DNA of 5,349 nt from an uncultured Prevotella sp. (GTDB lineage: Bacteria > Bacteroidota > Bacteroidia > Bacteroidales > Bacteroidaceae), in the NCBI GenBank assembly GCA_947303825.1, contig CAMYZK010000196.1, positions 1 to 5,349 on the forward strand. Reading direction: 5' to 3'. Shown piece after piece: positions 5,326 through 5,349 of the stretch. A program made the translations under genes and the position numbers. The notes under the pieces are model-generated. The model was not told where the DNA came from, made no database searches, and saw nothing but the letters and a program-made list of their open reading frames with translations. The first letter of the stretch is position 1, and the number at the start of each line of letters is the position of its first letter.

Positions 5326-5349
5326 ATGGGAATAAGATTAAATAAAGTA
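5326..5349 (+). CDS. infB: Translation initiation factor IF-2, first eight codons only
   Basis: ATG at 5326 is followed by codons for GIRLNKV up to the last base of the window. M-x-IRLNKV is the typical N-terminus of Bacteroidales IF-2, the GTPase that places initiator tRNA on the 30S subunit. The position just after nusA, in the conserved rimP-nusA-infB order, supports this. Upstream is A-rich (AAAAAGAAAGA) with no clear Shine-Dalgarno. Only eight residues are visible, so the call depends on this short match plus gene order; I consider it likely. Confidence 0.85.

Overview
The window looks like a chromosomal segment of a Bacteroidales bacterium, most likely Prevotella/Segatella-like or a near relative. 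The grounds are a textbook Bacteroidetes promoter (TTTG, 20-nt spacer, TACCTTTG), start codons preceded by A-rich sequence without Shine-Dalgarno motifs, RimP and NusA sequences of the Bacteroidales type, and intergenic repeats built from AAGAATTAAGAGTT. The genus is an inference.

Left part (1-2081, minus strand): two carbohydrate-active enzymes in the same direction. The upstream gene (2081 to 792) encodes a secreted CE7-type acetyl esterase. The downstream gene (644 to beyond the left edge) encodes a GH26 lipoprotein, probably a beta-mannanase, of which only the N-terminal 214 residues lie in the window. The 147-bp spacer holds three consecutive stem-loops. Together the pair suggests deacetylation and cutting of an acetylated beta-mannan or similar hemicellulose.

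Middle (2082-3342): about 1.26 kb between divergent transcription units, with no credible gene. Its most striking content is an 87-bp inverted repeat (2225-2311 and 2662-2748, 86/87 matching). Each arm carries an 11-bp-phased array of TTATCC-type motifs. The 350 bp between the arms is a patchwork of short direct repeats. Between the right arm and rimP there are hairpins but no recognisable gene or RNA family.

Right part (3247-5349, plus strand): the conserved rimP-nusA-infB translation/transcription operon. It has a clear promoter and a 13-bp stem-loop in the leader. RimP and NusA are complete. Only the first eight codons of infB (MGIRLNKV) fall in the window. The nusA-infB spacer is 187 bp and is filled with short repeats and hairpins. 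It shares an exact 14-mer with the 3' end of the esterase gene and a TTATCCGCA motif with the central inverted repeat.

I see no new protein system. The most unusual content is the non-coding repeat architecture, above all the inverted repeat with its phased motif array.
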